Shown here in pieces: positions 40,939 through 50,436 of a stretch of 64,000 bases of DNA (positions are counted from its first letter, which is position 1; each line of letters starts with the position of its first letter). Source of the stretch: an uncultured Christensenella sp. (GTDB lineage: Bacteria; Bacillota; Clostridia; Christensenellales; UBA1242); NCBI GenBank assembly GCA_910584295.1, contig CAJTYR010000008.1, positions 1 through 64,000 of the forward strand, written 5' to 3'. Made by a program: the position numbers and the translations under genes. Under the pieces are notes generated by a model. The model ran no database searches. It worked only from the letters and a program-made list of their open reading frames with translations, and was not told the origin of the DNA.

Positions 40939-42252
40939 ATGAGAAATTACATCGAAATTGCTGATTTGATAGCAAGACAAATTTTGGACTCAAGAGGAAA
41001 CCCAACTGTTGAAGTTGAGGTGGTTTTGGAAGATGGAACTGTTGGCAGAGCAAGTGTGCCAAGTGGAGCATCAACAGGTTCGTTTGAAGCAGTTGAACTT
41101 CGTGATGGTGATAAGAAAAATTATCTTGGGAAATCAGTTGAAAAGGCGGTTGAAAATGTCAACACTCTTATCAGAGAAGAAATTGTCGGCATGAATGCAT
41201 TGAATCAAGCTGAAGTTGATGAGGCTATGATTAAACTTGATGGAACTGCAAACAAAGGCAAGTTGGGGGCAAATGCAATTTTGGGAGTTTCACTTGCAGT
41301 TGCAAAAGCTGCAGCAGAGTGGTCTGGACTTTCTCTTTACAACTATATTGGAGGATGCAACGCTTGCACTCTTCCAGTTCCAATGATGAACATTCTTAAT
41401 GGAGGTAAGCATGCGGACAATTCTGTCAATGTGCAAGAATTTATGGTTATGCCAATTGGTGCAAAATCATTTAAAGAATGTTTGAGAATGTGCGCTGAAG
41501 TTTTCCATAATCTTAAAGCTGTTTTGAAAGGAAAGGGCTATTCAACTGCTGTTGGAGATGAAGGTGGATTTGCTCCGAACCTTAAGAGTGATGAAGAAGC
41601 GCTTTCTTCAATTGTTGAAGCAATCAAAAAAGCAGGATATAAGCCAGGAAAAGATTTTGGTATTGCCATTGATGCTGCCGCAACAGAAATGTATGAAGAG
41701 GCTGCAAAAATCGGACATAAAGGAAAGTATTATTTCTGGAAAACAGGAGAAGAGTTCTCTTGCGAAGAGATGATTTCGTATTGGGAAAAAATGGTTGAAA
41801 AATATCCAATCGTTTCTCTTGAAGATGGTCTTGCTGAAGAAGACTGGAAAGGCTGGGCTTTGATGACAGAAAGACTTGGAAAGAAAATACAACTTGTTGG
41901 AGATGATTTGTTTGTGACAAATACGGATCGTCTTGCAAAAGGAATTAAACTTGGTGTGACTAACTCAATTTTGATTAAACTCAATCAAATCGGAACTTTG
42001 ACAGAAACTCTTAATGCGATTTCAATGGCAAATAGAGCGGGCTACACTGCAGTTGTTTCTCACAGAAGTGGTGAAACAGAAGACACAACAATTGCTGACC
42101 TTTCAGTTGCTCTTAATGCTGGGCAAATCAAAACTGGTGCTCCATCAAGAACTGACAGAGTTGCAAAGTACAACCAACTTCTTCGCATTGAGGAAGAACT
42201 TGGAACTTCTTCAAAATATCTTGGAAAAGATACTTTCTTCAACCTCAAATAA
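40939..42252 (+). CDS. eno: Enolase
   Basis: Enolase interconverts 2-phosphoglycerate and phosphoenolpyruvate in glycolysis. The 437-residue protein has ARQILDSRGNPTVEVEV near the N terminus, VPSGASTGSFEAVELRDG, GDEGGFAPNL, the metal ligands in SLEDGL and GDDLFVTN, and SHRSGETEDT near the C terminus. GGAGAG supports the ATG at 40939; upstream in-frame ATGs lack support. It ends at a bidirectional terminator. Confidence 0.98.
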   Translation: MRNYIEIADLIARQILDSRGNPTVEVEVVLEDGTVGRASVPSGASTGSFEAVELRDGDKKNYLGKSVEKAVENVNTLIREEIVGMNALNQAEVDEAMIKLDGTANKGKLGANAILGVSLAVAKAAAEWSGLSLYNYIGGCNACTLPVPMMNILNGGKHADNSVNVQEFMVMPIGAKSFKECLRMCAEVFHNLKAVLKGKGYSTAVGDEGGFAPNLKSDEEALSSIVEAIKKAGYKPGKDFGIAIDAAATEMYEEAAKIGHKGKYYFWKTGEEFSCEEMISYWEKMVEKYPIVSLEDGLAEEDWKGWALMTERLGKKIQLVGDDLFVTNTDRLAKGIKLGVTNSILIKLNQIGTLTETLNAISMANRAGYTAVVSHRSGETEDTTIADLSVALNAGQIKTGAPSRTDRVAKYNQLLRIEEELGTSSKYLGKDTFFNLK

Positions 42253-42300
42253 TACAATTGTGTCTTATTCGGACAATAGAAGAATCATTGATTTTCAAAG

Positions 42301-42331
42301 AAAAAAAGCAGATTATTCATCTGCTTTTTTT
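42301..42331. terminator. Bidirectional terminator
   Basis: AAAAAAAGCAGAT-TATTC-ATCTGCTTTTTTT lies between eno and the converging nucleoside hydrolase gene and overlaps the end of the latter. Confidence 0.88.
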
Positions 42332-43356
42332 GTTGCTTTTCTCTTTGGCTTTTTGACAGGCTCTTCTTTTTCTTCTTCCTTTGTCGGGTCATTGATACCT
42401 CTTATCATATTGCTCCAGAAAGTTTTGTCTGTGATTTCGATTTCATCAAGTTCTCTTATTCTTTCAAAGATTTTTTCTTGGAATTGTTTTCTGTTTACTG
42501 ATTTGATGACAGTGAAGTTTCCTTTCTTGTCAAAGTGCCCAAGTGTTGCTCCAATATTTACTTCAGTGTCAACTTCAACAAAAGCACGTTTTGTCTTGAA
42601 GATTTTTGGATAGACCATATAAACGATTGCGGCGATGTCGCAGTTTGCGATGATTTTTTCTTCATAGCCAGGTTCCCAATAAGTTTGGAAACACATAGAC
42701 ATAAACTTGCCGACATCATTCATATTACTAAGTTCTTCAATTTGTTTTTCAGTGAAATAGACATAATCTCTTCCAATTTTTGAAGGACACATTGTGATTT
42801 TTGCATGGCTGTCAACGGTGTATTTGAAGGCTGGGGCATCTGTTCTGATGTTAAATGAGCGATGGTGACGATTACACTTAATTCCATCAATTGATCCACC
42901 CATCATAACAACATTTTTGATGTATTTGACAGCATCAGGATGTTTCTTCAAAAGATATGCAAAATTTGTGTGAGGTCCAAGAATAACCAAAGAAATTTGC
43001 TTTGGATTTTTCTTGAAAAGTTCATACATTGCATCAGCACAATCAACATTGAGAGGTTGATGTTTTGTTTCTGTTGGAGGAACATACCAACCAAAGCCCT
43101 CTGGTCCATGGATGTGATATGCATATTCTTCATTGTTTCCAAGTCTTTGATCATAACCACGAATAACAGGGATGTCCTTATTGAAAATATCAAGCATGTG
43201 ACAAACATTTCGCACTGTTTTGTCCATATGGACATTTCCGCTTGAAACAGTGAGAAGTTGTATGTCGAATTGAGGCTCATGTAGTGCAAAAACAAGGGCA
43301 GCAATATCGTCTACTCCGGGATCTGTGTCAATAATTACTTTCATTAATTTCTTCAT
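42313..43356 (-). CDS. Inosine/uridine-preferring nucleoside hydrolase
   Basis: This 347-residue enzyme hydrolyses the N-glycosidic bond of nucleosides. The calcium-binding motif IIDTDPGVDD is at residues 8-17; ILGPHTNFA (near 126), VVMMGGSI (near 149) and NIRTDAPA (near 168) follow, and the late metal ligand Asp is in ANCDIAAIVY (near 240). It carries an extra C-terminal tail of about 25 residues rich in Lys and Glu. GGAG precedes the ATG at 43356. It is one of three nucleoside hydrolase-like genes in the window. Confidence 0.92.
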   Translation of the reverse strand: MKKLMKVIIDTDPGVDDIAALVFALHEPQFDIQLLTVSSGNVHMDKTVRNVCHMLDIFNKDIPVIRGYDQRLGNNEEYAYHIHGPEGFGWYVPPTETKHQPLNVDCADAMYELFKKNPKQISLVILGPHTNFAYLLKKHPDAVKYIKNVVMMGGSIDGIKCNRHHRSFNIRTDAPAFKYTVDSHAKITMCPSKIGRDYVYFTEKQIEELSNMNDVGKFMSMCFQTYWEPGYEEKIIANCDIAAIVYMVYPKIFKTKRAFVEVDTEVNIGATLGHFDKKGNFTVIKSVNRKQFQEKIFERIRELDEIEITDKTFWSNMIRGINDPTKEEEKEEPVKKPKRKATKKADE

Positions 43357-43524
43357 AATATCTCCAATTTTAACTTGTTTTAGTATAATTTATTTTTATG
43401 TAAAATGTAAAGCGAAATCCTCCATTTTGACATTTTTCTTGTTTTATGTTGCTTTTTGTAAGTATTAAATGCTTATTTTCAGTGTTTTTGATGGGCAAAA
43501 TGCAATAAAATGTTCAAAAATCTA

Positions 43525-43553
43525 TTTACAAAGTGTAATTTTTGTGATAATAT
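43525..43553 (+). promoter_or_regulatory. Promoter of the 8-TM protein gene
   Basis: TTTACA (43525-43530), 17 nt, TAATAT (43548-43553) and six bases lead to the ATG at 43560. No Shine-Dalgarno is present. Confidence 0.6.
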
Positions 43554-43559
43554 ATAATC

Positions 43560-44321
43560 ATGGAAAAGATAAGAAAAGGACCAAGAAAAGTTTCAATCAT
43601 GAAGGTTGTTCTTACATTGTTGTTTACTGCAGCAATTTTGGCGGCTGCTATATACGTAAACATCAAAGGTGAAATTTATGTTAAATTGGGAGGCAAAAAC
43701 TTGCCAGTACTTGTTTTTGCGTGCGTTGCAGTTTGCTTCTTGATGTCGCTCTTCTTCATCCGCAAGACAAACAAGAAAGTTTATTTGACACTTGCTCTTG
43801 CAGTCACTGTTGCTGCACATTATTTCTGGTTTGTTGATCCTCTTGGTGGAAAAGACTTTCAACTTATTGGAGTTTGCCTTTTCTTGGGTGCTCAATTCTT
43901 CTTCTTGCTTTACTCTTTGACTTTGACAAGAGCAATCTTCTTGAAAATTGTTGACCTTGCACTTCGTGTTGGACTTTGTTTGCTCATTGCATTTGTAGTT
44001 AAAAAGTATGTTACTCTTTCAACAATTCAAATGCTTGGACTTATGTATATCGCAAACATGGTTGTTACACTTCTGTCAATGCTTATTCATATCAAAACTG
44101 AATGGGCTACACTCATTGGATATTTGCTCTTGCTTGCTTCTGGAGTGTTTACATGTTTGATTATGGATGGGGGTGCTTTGAAACTTACTCCTGCTTTCTA
44201 TGATTTCATCTTTAAAAACTACACATATGTGATTGTGGACACTTACCTTGCAGGACTTTTGATTATATCACTTTCTTCTGCTTGGGCAAAGAATAAAACT
44301 TTGATAAAAGAAGAGCAATAA
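43560..44321 (+). CDS. Polytopic membrane protein, unknown
   Basis: The 253-residue protein has a basic N terminus (MEKIRKGPRKVS) and about eight hydrophobic spans, covering most of its length, with short loops. I recognise no family. It is transcribed alone, likely as a leaderless mRNA, and ends at a strong terminator. Confidence 0.7.
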   Translation: MEKIRKGPRKVSIMKVVLTLLFTAAILAAAIYVNIKGEIYVKLGGKNLPVLVFACVAVCFLMSLFFIRKTNKKVYLTLALAVTVAAHYFWFVDPLGGKDFQLIGVCLFLGAQFFFLLYSLTLTRAIFLKIVDLALRVGLCLLIAFVVKKYVTLSTIQMLGLMYIANMVVTLLSMLIHIKTEWATLIGYLLLLASGVFTCLIMDGGALKLTPAFYDFIFKNYTYVIVDTYLAGLLIISLSSAWAKNKTLIKEEQ

Positions 44322-44329
44322 TAAAAAAC

Positions 44330-44356
44330 AAAAATCGGCGGAAGCCGATTTTTTTA
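44330..44356 (+). terminator. Terminator
   Basis: AATCGGC-GGAA-GCCGATT followed by a T tract. Confidence 0.9.
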
Positions 44357-44384
44357 TTGTAAATTTTTCAAACGCAGATATTTC

Positions 44385-44412
44385 TTGACAATGTCAAAGT
44401 TTCTTTGATAAA
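44385..44412 (+). promoter_or_regulatory. Promoter of leuS
   Basis: TTGACA (44385-44390), 16 nt and GATAAA (44407-44412). No T-box leader fits in the short space before leuS. Confidence 0.65.
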
Positions 44413-44439
44413 ATGATTTCATAAGTTTTGGGAGACGTT

Positions 44440-46860
44440 ATGGAAAAGTATGATTTTAGAAAAGTAGAACAGAAGTGGCAAGAAAAATGGGAAAATGATA
44501 AACCTTTTAAAGCAATCGATTTTCATCCTACAAAGCCTAAATTTTATGTTTTGTATGAATTCCCTAACATAAGTGGAAGTTTGCATATGGGGCATTTGAA
44601 AGGAACAATCCCTGCAGATACCCTTGCAAGATATAAGAGGCTGAAAGGCTTTAATGTTCTCTTCCCAATTGGGGGAGATTCTTTTGGTCTTCCAGCAGAA
44701 AATGCTGCAACAAAAACCGGAATCAATCCAAGAACCTTTGTTGAAAATGGAGCAAAGACAATTTTTGGTCAATTCAAGAAGTTGGGGCTTTCTTTTGATT
44801 GGGATAGAACATTTTGCACAAGTGATGAAAGTTTTTATAAGTGGACTCAATGGATATTCTTACAACTTTTCAAAAACGGAAAAGCATATAAGAAGAAAGG
44901 TGTTGTAAACTTTTGTCCAAATTGCCAAACAGTACTTTCAAATGAAGATAGTCAAGGTGGAAAGTGCGACAGATGTGGTGGTGATGTAAGACAAGAGGAA
45001 AGATGGGTTTGGTTCTTGAAAATGAAAGAATATTCTGAAAAACTTCTTGAAAATGTTGATCGAATTCAGATGGCTGAAAATCTTAAAGAGGCACAAAGAA
45101 ATTGGATTGGCAAAAGTGAAGGAATGCAAGTTTCTTTCGATATCTTTAACGATAAAAATGAAAAAGTGGACAAGCTTGAAATTTTTACCACTTGTATTGA
45201 AACAATCTATGGCATCACCTTTGTTGTGCTTGCGCCTGAAAATGAGCTTGTAGACAAGCTTAAAGCTCACATCAAAAATTTTGATGAAGTTGTTGAATAT
45301 CGTAATAAGACGGCTCTTCGAAGTGAGTTTGACAGAATGTCAGATCAAAAAGAAAAGACAGGATGTATTCTTGATGGTCTCTATATCATCAATCCAGTTA
45401 ATGGCAATAAAGCGCCAGTTTATTTGGCGGATTTTGTCTTGGCAAACTATGGCACAGGTGCTGTTATGGCTGTGCCATCTGGCGATCAAAGAGACTTTGA
45501 TTTTGCAAAAAAATTTGGAATTCCTATTATCCCTGTTGTTGAAGGAGACGTCAGTGAGCGTGCCATTGAAAAGAAGGAATATCTTGCAAAAAACAGCAAG
45601 ATGGTTAACTCTTGTGAATTTGATGGAATGCCGGTGAGAGAAGCAAAAAAGAAAATTGCAGAAAAAGTAATTGCAATGGGTGTTGGACAAAAACAAATCA
45701 ATTATAAAATGCAAGATTGGTCTTTCAACAGACAAAGATTTTGGGGAGAACCATTTCCAATTGTTTTCTGTGATCATTGTGGCACAGTTCCACTTGACGA
45801 AAAAGATTTGCCTCTTGTTTTGCCTCAGACAAATGACTATATGCCAAATGCAAAGGGGGATTCTCCTCTTTCAAAGATTGACTCTTGGGTGAATTGCAAA
45901 TGCCCAAAATGCGGAAGACCAGCAAAAAGAGAAACGGACACAATGCCAAACTGGGCAGGCTCAAGTTGGTATTGGCTTCGTTATGTTGATCCACACAATG
46001 ATTGTGCTCTTGCAGATTTTGAAAAACTTAAATACTGGGGCAGTGTGGATGTTTATACTGGTGGAACAGAACACATCACTCGTCATGTGCTTTATTCTTT
46101 CTTCTGGCAAAACTTCTTGTATGAGATTGGTGCTGTGCCAACAAGAGATCCGTTCATCAGAAAAATGGGAAGTGGGCTTATTTTGGATGATCAAGGCAAA
46201 AAGATGAGTAAAAGTTCAAAAAACGGTGTTTCGCCACTTGCTGTCATTGAACAATATGGTGTTGATGTTGCAAGACTTCATGTGCATTTTTTAGGTGGCT
46301 ATGAAGATAACACTCCTTGGACATTCGATGGAATCACTGGAATCACTGCTTTTCTTGATAAAGTTTGGGCTCTTCAAGACATGATAAAAGGTGATGGAGT
46401 TTCAAAAGAACATGTTTACGATCTTAACAGACTGATTAAAAAAGTTTCTGAAGATTATGAAGATTTGAAACTTAACACTGCAATTTCTGCTTTCATGATT
46501 TTTATAAAGAAAATAAGAGATGATGGATTTATCACAAAAGAAGAGCTTCGACAATTTTTGATTTTGCTTAATCCGCTTGCACCACACATCACAAGTGAAG
46601 AATATGAAATTGTCTTTGGCAAAAACTTGATTGATGATAAATGGCCAGAATATGATGAGAAATTTTTGGTGGAGGATGTTGTGAATTTGCCAATTCAAAT
46701 TAATGGGAGGCTTTCAAAGGTTATTCAAGTTTCAAGAACTATTTCTCAAGAAGAACTTCTTTCAGAAATTGAAAAACAATATCCTGAACTTTACACAAAA
46801 GATAAGCAAATCAAAAAAGTTGTCTATGTTCCAAGCAGAATTGTCAATTTGATATTTTAG
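44440..46860 (+). CDS. leuS: Leucyl-tRNA synthetase
   Basis: LeuRS charges tRNA-Leu with leucine. The 806-residue protein has the class I HIGH-type motif HMGH (in GSLHMGHLKG, near residue 50), GGDSFGLPAENAATKTG, a zinc-ribbon CPNC...CDRCGGDV (near 165-185), an editing domain with GTGAVMAVPSGDQRDFDFA (near 340), a second Cys cluster (CDHCG, CKCPKCGRP), and KMSKS (near 590). The ATG at 44440 follows GGGAGA. Length is normal. Confidence 0.97.
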   Translation: MEKYDFRKVEQKWQEKWENDKPFKAIDFHPTKPKFYVLYEFPNISGSLHMGHLKGTIPADTLARYKRLKGFNVLFPIGGDSFGLPAENAATKTGINPRTFVENGAKTIFGQFKKLGLSFDWDRTFCTSDESFYKWTQWIFLQLFKNGKAYKKKGVVNFCPNCQTVLSNEDSQGGKCDRCGGDVRQEERWVWFLKMKEYSEKLLENVDRIQMAENLKEAQRNWIGKSEGMQVSFDIFNDKNEKVDKLEIFTTCIETIYGITFVVLAPENELVDKLKAHIKNFDEVVEYRNKTALRSEFDRMSDQKEKTGCILDGLYIINPVNGNKAPVYLADFVLANYGTGAVMAVPSGDQRDFDFAKKFGIPIIPVVEGDVSERAIEKKEYLAKNSKMVNSCEFDGMPVREAKKKIAEKVIAMGVGQKQINYKMQDWSFNRQRFWGEPFPIVFCDHCGTVPLDEKDLPLVLPQTNDYMPNAKGDSPLSKIDSWVNCKCPKCGRPAKRETDTMPNWAGSSWYWLRYVDPHNDCALADFEKLKYWGSVDVYTGGTEHITRHVLYSFFWQNFLYEIGAVPTRDPFIRKMGSGLILDDQGKKMSKSSKNGVSPLAVIEQYGVDVARLHVHFLGGYEDNTPWTFDGITGITAFLDKVWALQDMIKGDGVSKEHVYDLNRLIKKVSEDYEDLKLNTAISAFMIFIKKIRDDGFITKEELRQFLILLNPLAPHITSEEYEIVFGKNLIDDKWPEYDEKFLVEDVVNLPIQINGRLSKVIQVSRTISQEELLSEIEKQYPELYTKDKQIKKVVYVPSRIVNLIF

Positions 46861-46869
46861 TTAGGCAAG

Positions 46870-46900
46870 AAAAAAACACGATTAACATCGTGTTTTTTTT
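46870..46900. terminator. Bidirectional terminator
   Basis: AACACGAT-TAAC-ATCGTGTT flanked by A and T tracts between leuS and the converging gene. Confidence 0.88.
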
Positions 46901-46903
46901 ATA

Positions 46904-47839
46904 TTAGTCCTCTTCAACAGGTTCAACTGTGTCGTCAGCTTGCTTTTCTTCTCTTGCATCCAAGATGTTTTTGCAAACGATGTCGATCATGTTCTTTGCA
47001 ACTGCAACAGAGTTTTCGTTTTCGATTTCAATGATAACAGGTTTTTCTTTGATCTTTACTGCTTTTTCAGCCATTGAATAATTTTTGAGTTCGCTGCTTC
47101 CAGCCATAAATCTGCTGACAAGTTTGCCTCTGTTGAATTTGAATTCTACCAATCTCATTCTTCCCATCTTTACGATGACATGGCTTTTTGATTCTTTAAC
47201 CATTGAGATCTCTTTTGTTTTTGCATATTCCAAAATTTCAAGATAATAATTTATCATTTCATCTGGCAATTTGTTGAGTTGTTCTGCAAAAGTTTCTTTT
47301 GATTCTTGGGAGAATACAACTCCACCTTCAACTTCCTGTGCAGGCTCTTCTTCAGTTGTTTCTTCAACTTGTTCTTGTGGTTGTTCTTCAACTGGTTGTT
47401 CTTCAGCAACAACTTCTTCAACTGGAGTCTCTTCAACATCAGCTATGAGAAGTGGCATTGTCTCTTCAACTTCTTCAGTAGTTTCCTCTGTTGTCTCTTC
47501 AACAAGAGGTTGCTCTTCTTTTACTGGTCTGTTTGCCAAGTGTTTAAGGATTGCTTTTGCAGTGAAGAAAACTGCAACAGTAAGCAAAAGGTAACCGATT
47601 GTTCCAATCAAAGCCCAGATAAGAGACCATTTGATTGTGAAATCTGAAACAATGAAGATCAAGTATAACCAACAATACACTGCAACTGCAGGGAAAACGA
47701 ATGCTGCGAGAATTGTGATGATTAAATTTTGTTTTTTGTGTCTTGCAAAGAAGATCGAAGTTGCAACTGCTGCAACCGTGAAAATGATTGCAATAATGAA
47801 TGATGCGTATCCTTCAGCTGAAAGATTTGAAAAGTTCAT
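46904..47839 (-). CDS. Membrane protein with acidic linker, unknown
   Basis: The 311-residue protein has three N-terminal membrane spans (about 13-30, 38-65 and 73-97), then an acidic low-complexity linker of Glu/Thr/Val/Pro (about 105-175), and a soluble C-terminal domain (about 180-295; QLNKLPDEMINYYLEILEYA, HVIVKMGRMRLVEFKFNRGKLVSRF). No family is recognised. GGAGG precedes the ATG on the minus strand and a TATAAT lies further upstream. Confidence 0.7.
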   Translation of the reverse strand: MNFSNLSAEGYASFIIAIIFTVAAVATSIFFARHKKQNLIITILAAFVFPAVAVYCWLYLIFIVSDFTIKWSLIWALIGTIGYLLLTVAVFFTAKAILKHLANRPVKEEQPLVEETTEETTEEVEETMPLLIADVEETPVEEVVAEEQPVEEQPQEQVEETTEEEPAQEVEGGVVFSQESKETFAEQLNKLPDEMINYYLEILEYAKTKEISMVKESKSHVIVKMGRMRLVEFKFNRGKLVSRFMAGSSELKNYSMAEKAVKIKEKPVIIEIENENSVAVAKNMIDIVCKNILDAREEKQADDTVEPVEED

Positions 47840-47943
47840 AAAAATACCTCCAGAATATATGCTTTATTATATCATACTCAATATGCGTTGTCAATATTGG
47901 TTTTTAAAATTATTGTTAATTTTTGTGAAAAAGTGCAAAAAAA

Positions 47944-47972
47944 TTGCAAAAATTGATATTTATAGTTATAAT
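47944..47972 (+). promoter_or_regulatory. Promoter of the anchored beta-domain protein gene
   Basis: TTGCAA (47944-47949), 17 nt and TATAAT (47967-47972) end ten bases before the ATG at 47983, leaving a leader of about four bases. Confidence 0.75.
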
Positions 47973-47982
47973 AATTATAGTT

Positions 47983-48891
47983 ATGAGCAAAAAATATAAA
48001 TTTATCTTTTGTGGAATTGCTTTTGCTTTGGCAGCGATCATTGTTGGTCTTTGCTTTGTTTTTTTTGGCAACAAGACAATAAAAAGTTTGCCAGAAACAC
48101 TTGAGGTTCAAAAAGTTGAAGGTGAATATTTTTTGGTGACTGAATTTAATCCTGAATATCATTATCAATTTAAACTTGAGCAGTATATTGAGGAGGAATT
48201 TTTTACTGTAGGCGTTGTGAACAGTGATGTCAACACAATAAAGTTGGAAGATCATAATTTAAATATTATTGCTGGTGGCAGTTATCGTTTTTCAGTCAGA
48301 TATGTCAATGAAAATGGTGGAGGAAAAAGTAAATTTTTGACTTCAGAACCATGGAGCCCTTCGTGGTCGCTTGATGGAGTTGATTATGCTGATGTGACTG
48401 TGATAGATGACACTCTTTCTTGGAAAATTGTCCCAGATGCGGAAGTTTACAAAGTTGTTATCATAGATGAGCATTTGGAGAAGAAAGAAGTTGAAACCTC
48501 AGAGCTTTCTTATTCTCTTTCAGATCTTCGTGCTGGTCAATATACAATTTATATTATTGCTCAAAATTCAGATAAATTTATCAATTCTTCAGAGGTGGGA
48601 GAAGGAAAGCAAGTTGTAATTGAAAGAAAAAACACTTTGACAAATGCACATATGTCAGATGGGGATTTGTCTGTGTCGTCTTCTTATGATGTTTTGAAGT
48701 TTGAAATTTATTGCGATGGAACCCTTTTAGGCAGTCTTGATGCTGGAGAAAGGAAAAATGGAGTCTATGTTTTTGAAAAATGTGCAACGCTTTTTGATGG
48801 AGTTGATGTCCAAAGCAGTAATATTCAAATTAAGTCAAAAAAATGCGGGCATGTGCTTGAAAGTGAGTTTCTCATTGTTTCATTTTCTTAA
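47983..48891 (+). CDS. Membrane-anchored protein with FN3-like domains
   Basis: The 302-residue protein has one N-terminal membrane anchor (residues about 6-28) and an extracellular part rich in beta strands that looks like two or three fibronectin-type-III-like repeats (for example AGGSYRFSVRYVNENGGGKSKF near residue 92 and AGQYTIYIIAQNSDKF near 180). No catalytic motif is visible. The in-frame ATG at 47944 overlaps the -35 box, so 47983 is the start. Confidence 0.68.
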   Translation: MSKKYKFIFCGIAFALAAIIVGLCFVFFGNKTIKSLPETLEVQKVEGEYFLVTEFNPEYHYQFKLEQYIEEEFFTVGVVNSDVNTIKLEDHNLNIIAGGSYRFSVRYVNENGGGKSKFLTSEPWSPSWSLDGVDYADVTVIDDTLSWKIVPDAEVYKVVIIDEHLEKKEVETSELSYSLSDLRAGQYTIYIIAQNSDKFINSSEVGEGKQVVIERKNTLTNAHMSDGDLSVSSSYDVLKFEIYCDGTLLGSLDAGERKNGVYVFEKCATLFDGVDVQSSNIQIKSKKCGHVLESEFLIVSFS

Positions 48892-48909
48892 GAATGAAAT
48901 ATGAAAAGA

Positions 48910-48940
48910 CTGGTGCAAAATGTGCCAGATTTTTTCTTTT
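48910..48940 (+). terminator. Terminator
   Basis: CTGGTGCA-AAA-TGTGCCAG (two G-T pairs) followed by ATTTTTTCTTTT. Confidence 0.78.
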
Positions 48941-48969
48941 AATCTAATTTATAATGCAAAAAGTTGTTT

Positions 48970-49000
48970 GTATATAATTTCATCTTTTTTGTTTATACTA
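48970..49000 (+). promoter_or_regulatory. Possible forespore promoter of gerA operon
   Basis: GTATA (48970-48974) and TATACTA (48994-49000), 19 nt apart, resemble sigma-G-type -35 and -10 elements, the factor expected for ger receptor genes. The spacing is one or two bases long, so this is tentative. Confidence 0.35.
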
Positions 49001-49017
49001 CAAAAAAAGGTGAGGAG

Positions 49018-50436
49018 ATGGAAGTAAAAAAAGAAATTCAAGCTATAGAAAAAAATTTACATGATTCCATTGATGTGGCAAGCAGAATTCTTGAAAAAGG
49101 CAATGAACAAATTGGCTTTATATATCTGAAAAGTATGACAGATAATGCCATATTTGCTGATGCAATTTATGAGCCGATTTCAAGATTTGATGGAGATGCG
49201 ACTTTTGACAATGTCAAAGAGCTTGTTCAAGCAAACGATGTCTCTGAAATTGAAAAGACAGAGGTGTTGCAAAAAATTCTCAAGGGGGTTGTTGTTTTAT
49301 TTTTCTCAAGTTCTGAAAAAATTTTGGCAATAGATATATTGCATTTTTTGACAAGAACTCCGACAGAGCCTCCAACATCTCCCGTGATAATGGGACCAAG
49401 AGAAGGTTTTACTGAAGATTTGAAGACCAATGTGACTCTTCTGCGACGACGCCTTGCAAGTGAGCAACTTGTGTTGGAAGAGGAAACTGTTGGAAGTTCT
49501 TCTCAAACAAAAGTTGTGGTTGCTTATCTTGACGGCATCGCTGATCCAAAAATTGTGAAAGATATCAAAAAAAGAATTTCAAAAATCAAGATTGATGGTG
49601 TTGTGGATTCTTATTATTTGTTGACCTTAATTTCGGATAGACCAGACTCAATGTTTAAGCAAATTGGATGTTCGGAAAAGCCGGACATTGTTTCAGCAAA
49701 ACTTCTTGAGGGAAGGGTTGCTCTTATTGTTGACAATTCACCAATTGTACTTACTATTCCTTTTGTGTTTTTGGAAGATTTGCAAAACAGTAACGACTAT
49801 TATACAAATTACATATACTCTTCTTTTTTAAGATTTATAAGATTGTTTGGTGTCTTTTTGGCAGTTTTTGGACCTGGTGTTTACATCGCTTTGCAACTTT
49901 TTCATTATAATGTTTTGCCGATCAACTATCTCATTACCATTGCGGACACCACACAGCAAATCCCTTTCACCCCATTTATTGAAATTTTGTTTATTTCGCT
50001 ATTGTTTCAAATCTTGTATGAAGTCAGTTTGAGGCTTCCAAGCTATTTGGGGCTTGCAACATCCATTGTGGGGGCGCTTATCTTGGGTGATACTGGTGTT
50101 AAAGCCGGTTTGATTTCTCCGCCAACAGTTATTGTTGTTGCCATTGCAAAAATTGCTCTCTACACTGTGCCTGAACAAAATGCTCAAATAAACATCTTGC
50201 AGTTTGTATTTCTTATTTTGGGGGCATCGCTTGGGTTGCTTGGAATTATAGGTGGTGCAATATATGTTCTTGCTTATGCAAACACGATTGAAAATTTTGG
50301 TGCACCTTATCTTGCTCCGTTTTCTCCATTTATTCTTTCAGACAACAAAGATGGTCTTTTAAAAGTGCCGTTAAGTGACATGACAAATCGGCCAAAGTCG
50401 TTTAGCAATGAAAAGAAGGAGCGGACTGATGATTAG
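49018..50436 (+). CDS. Spore germination receptor subunit A (GerA family)
   Basis: The 472-residue protein is the A subunit of a germinant receptor in the spore inner membrane. The N-terminal cytoplasmic domain includes SSSEKILAIDILHF, a Pro-rich stretch TRTPTEPPTSPVIMGPREGF and RRRLASEQLVLEEETVGSSS; the C-terminal half has several membrane spans (from about 275) with PTVIVVAIAKIALYTVPEQNAQINILQF. GAGGAG precedes the ATG at 49018. It is the first of three ger genes in the usual A-B-C order. Confidence 0.93.
   Translation: MEVKKEIQAIEKNLHDSIDVASRILEKGNEQIGFIYLKSMTDNAIFADAIYEPISRFDGDATFDNVKELVQANDVSEIEKTEVLQKILKGVVVLFFSSSEKILAIDILHFLTRTPTEPPTSPVIMGPREGFTEDLKTNVTLLRRRLASEQLVLEEETVGSSSQTKVVVAYLDGIADPKIVKDIKKRISKIKIDGVVDSYYLLTLISDRPDSMFKQIGCSEKPDIVSAKLLEGRVALIVDNSPIVLTIPFVFLEDLQNSNDYYTNYIYSSFLRFIRLFGVFLAVFGPGVYIALQLFHYNVLPINYLITIADTTQQIPFTPFIEILFISLLFQILYEVSLRLPSYLGLATSIVGALILGDTGVKAGLISPPTVIVVAIAKIALYTVPEQNAQINILQFVFLILGASLGLLGIIGGAIYVLAYANTIENFGAPYLAPFSPFILSDNKDGLLKVPLSDMTNRPKSFSNEKKERTDD

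Noticed and set aside
42313..42613. Plus-strand open frame overlapping eno and the nucleoside hydrolase
   Set aside because: It is antisense to the well-supported nucleoside hydrolase and crosses a terminator.
44340..44440. T-box leader for leuS
   Set aside because: Only about 27 bases separate the promoter from the gene; no T-box structure or conserved TGGNACC-type box fits.
48964..49017. Longer N terminus for GerA A subunit
   Set aside because: The extension includes promoter-like sequence, and GAGGAG directly precedes the ATG at 49018.
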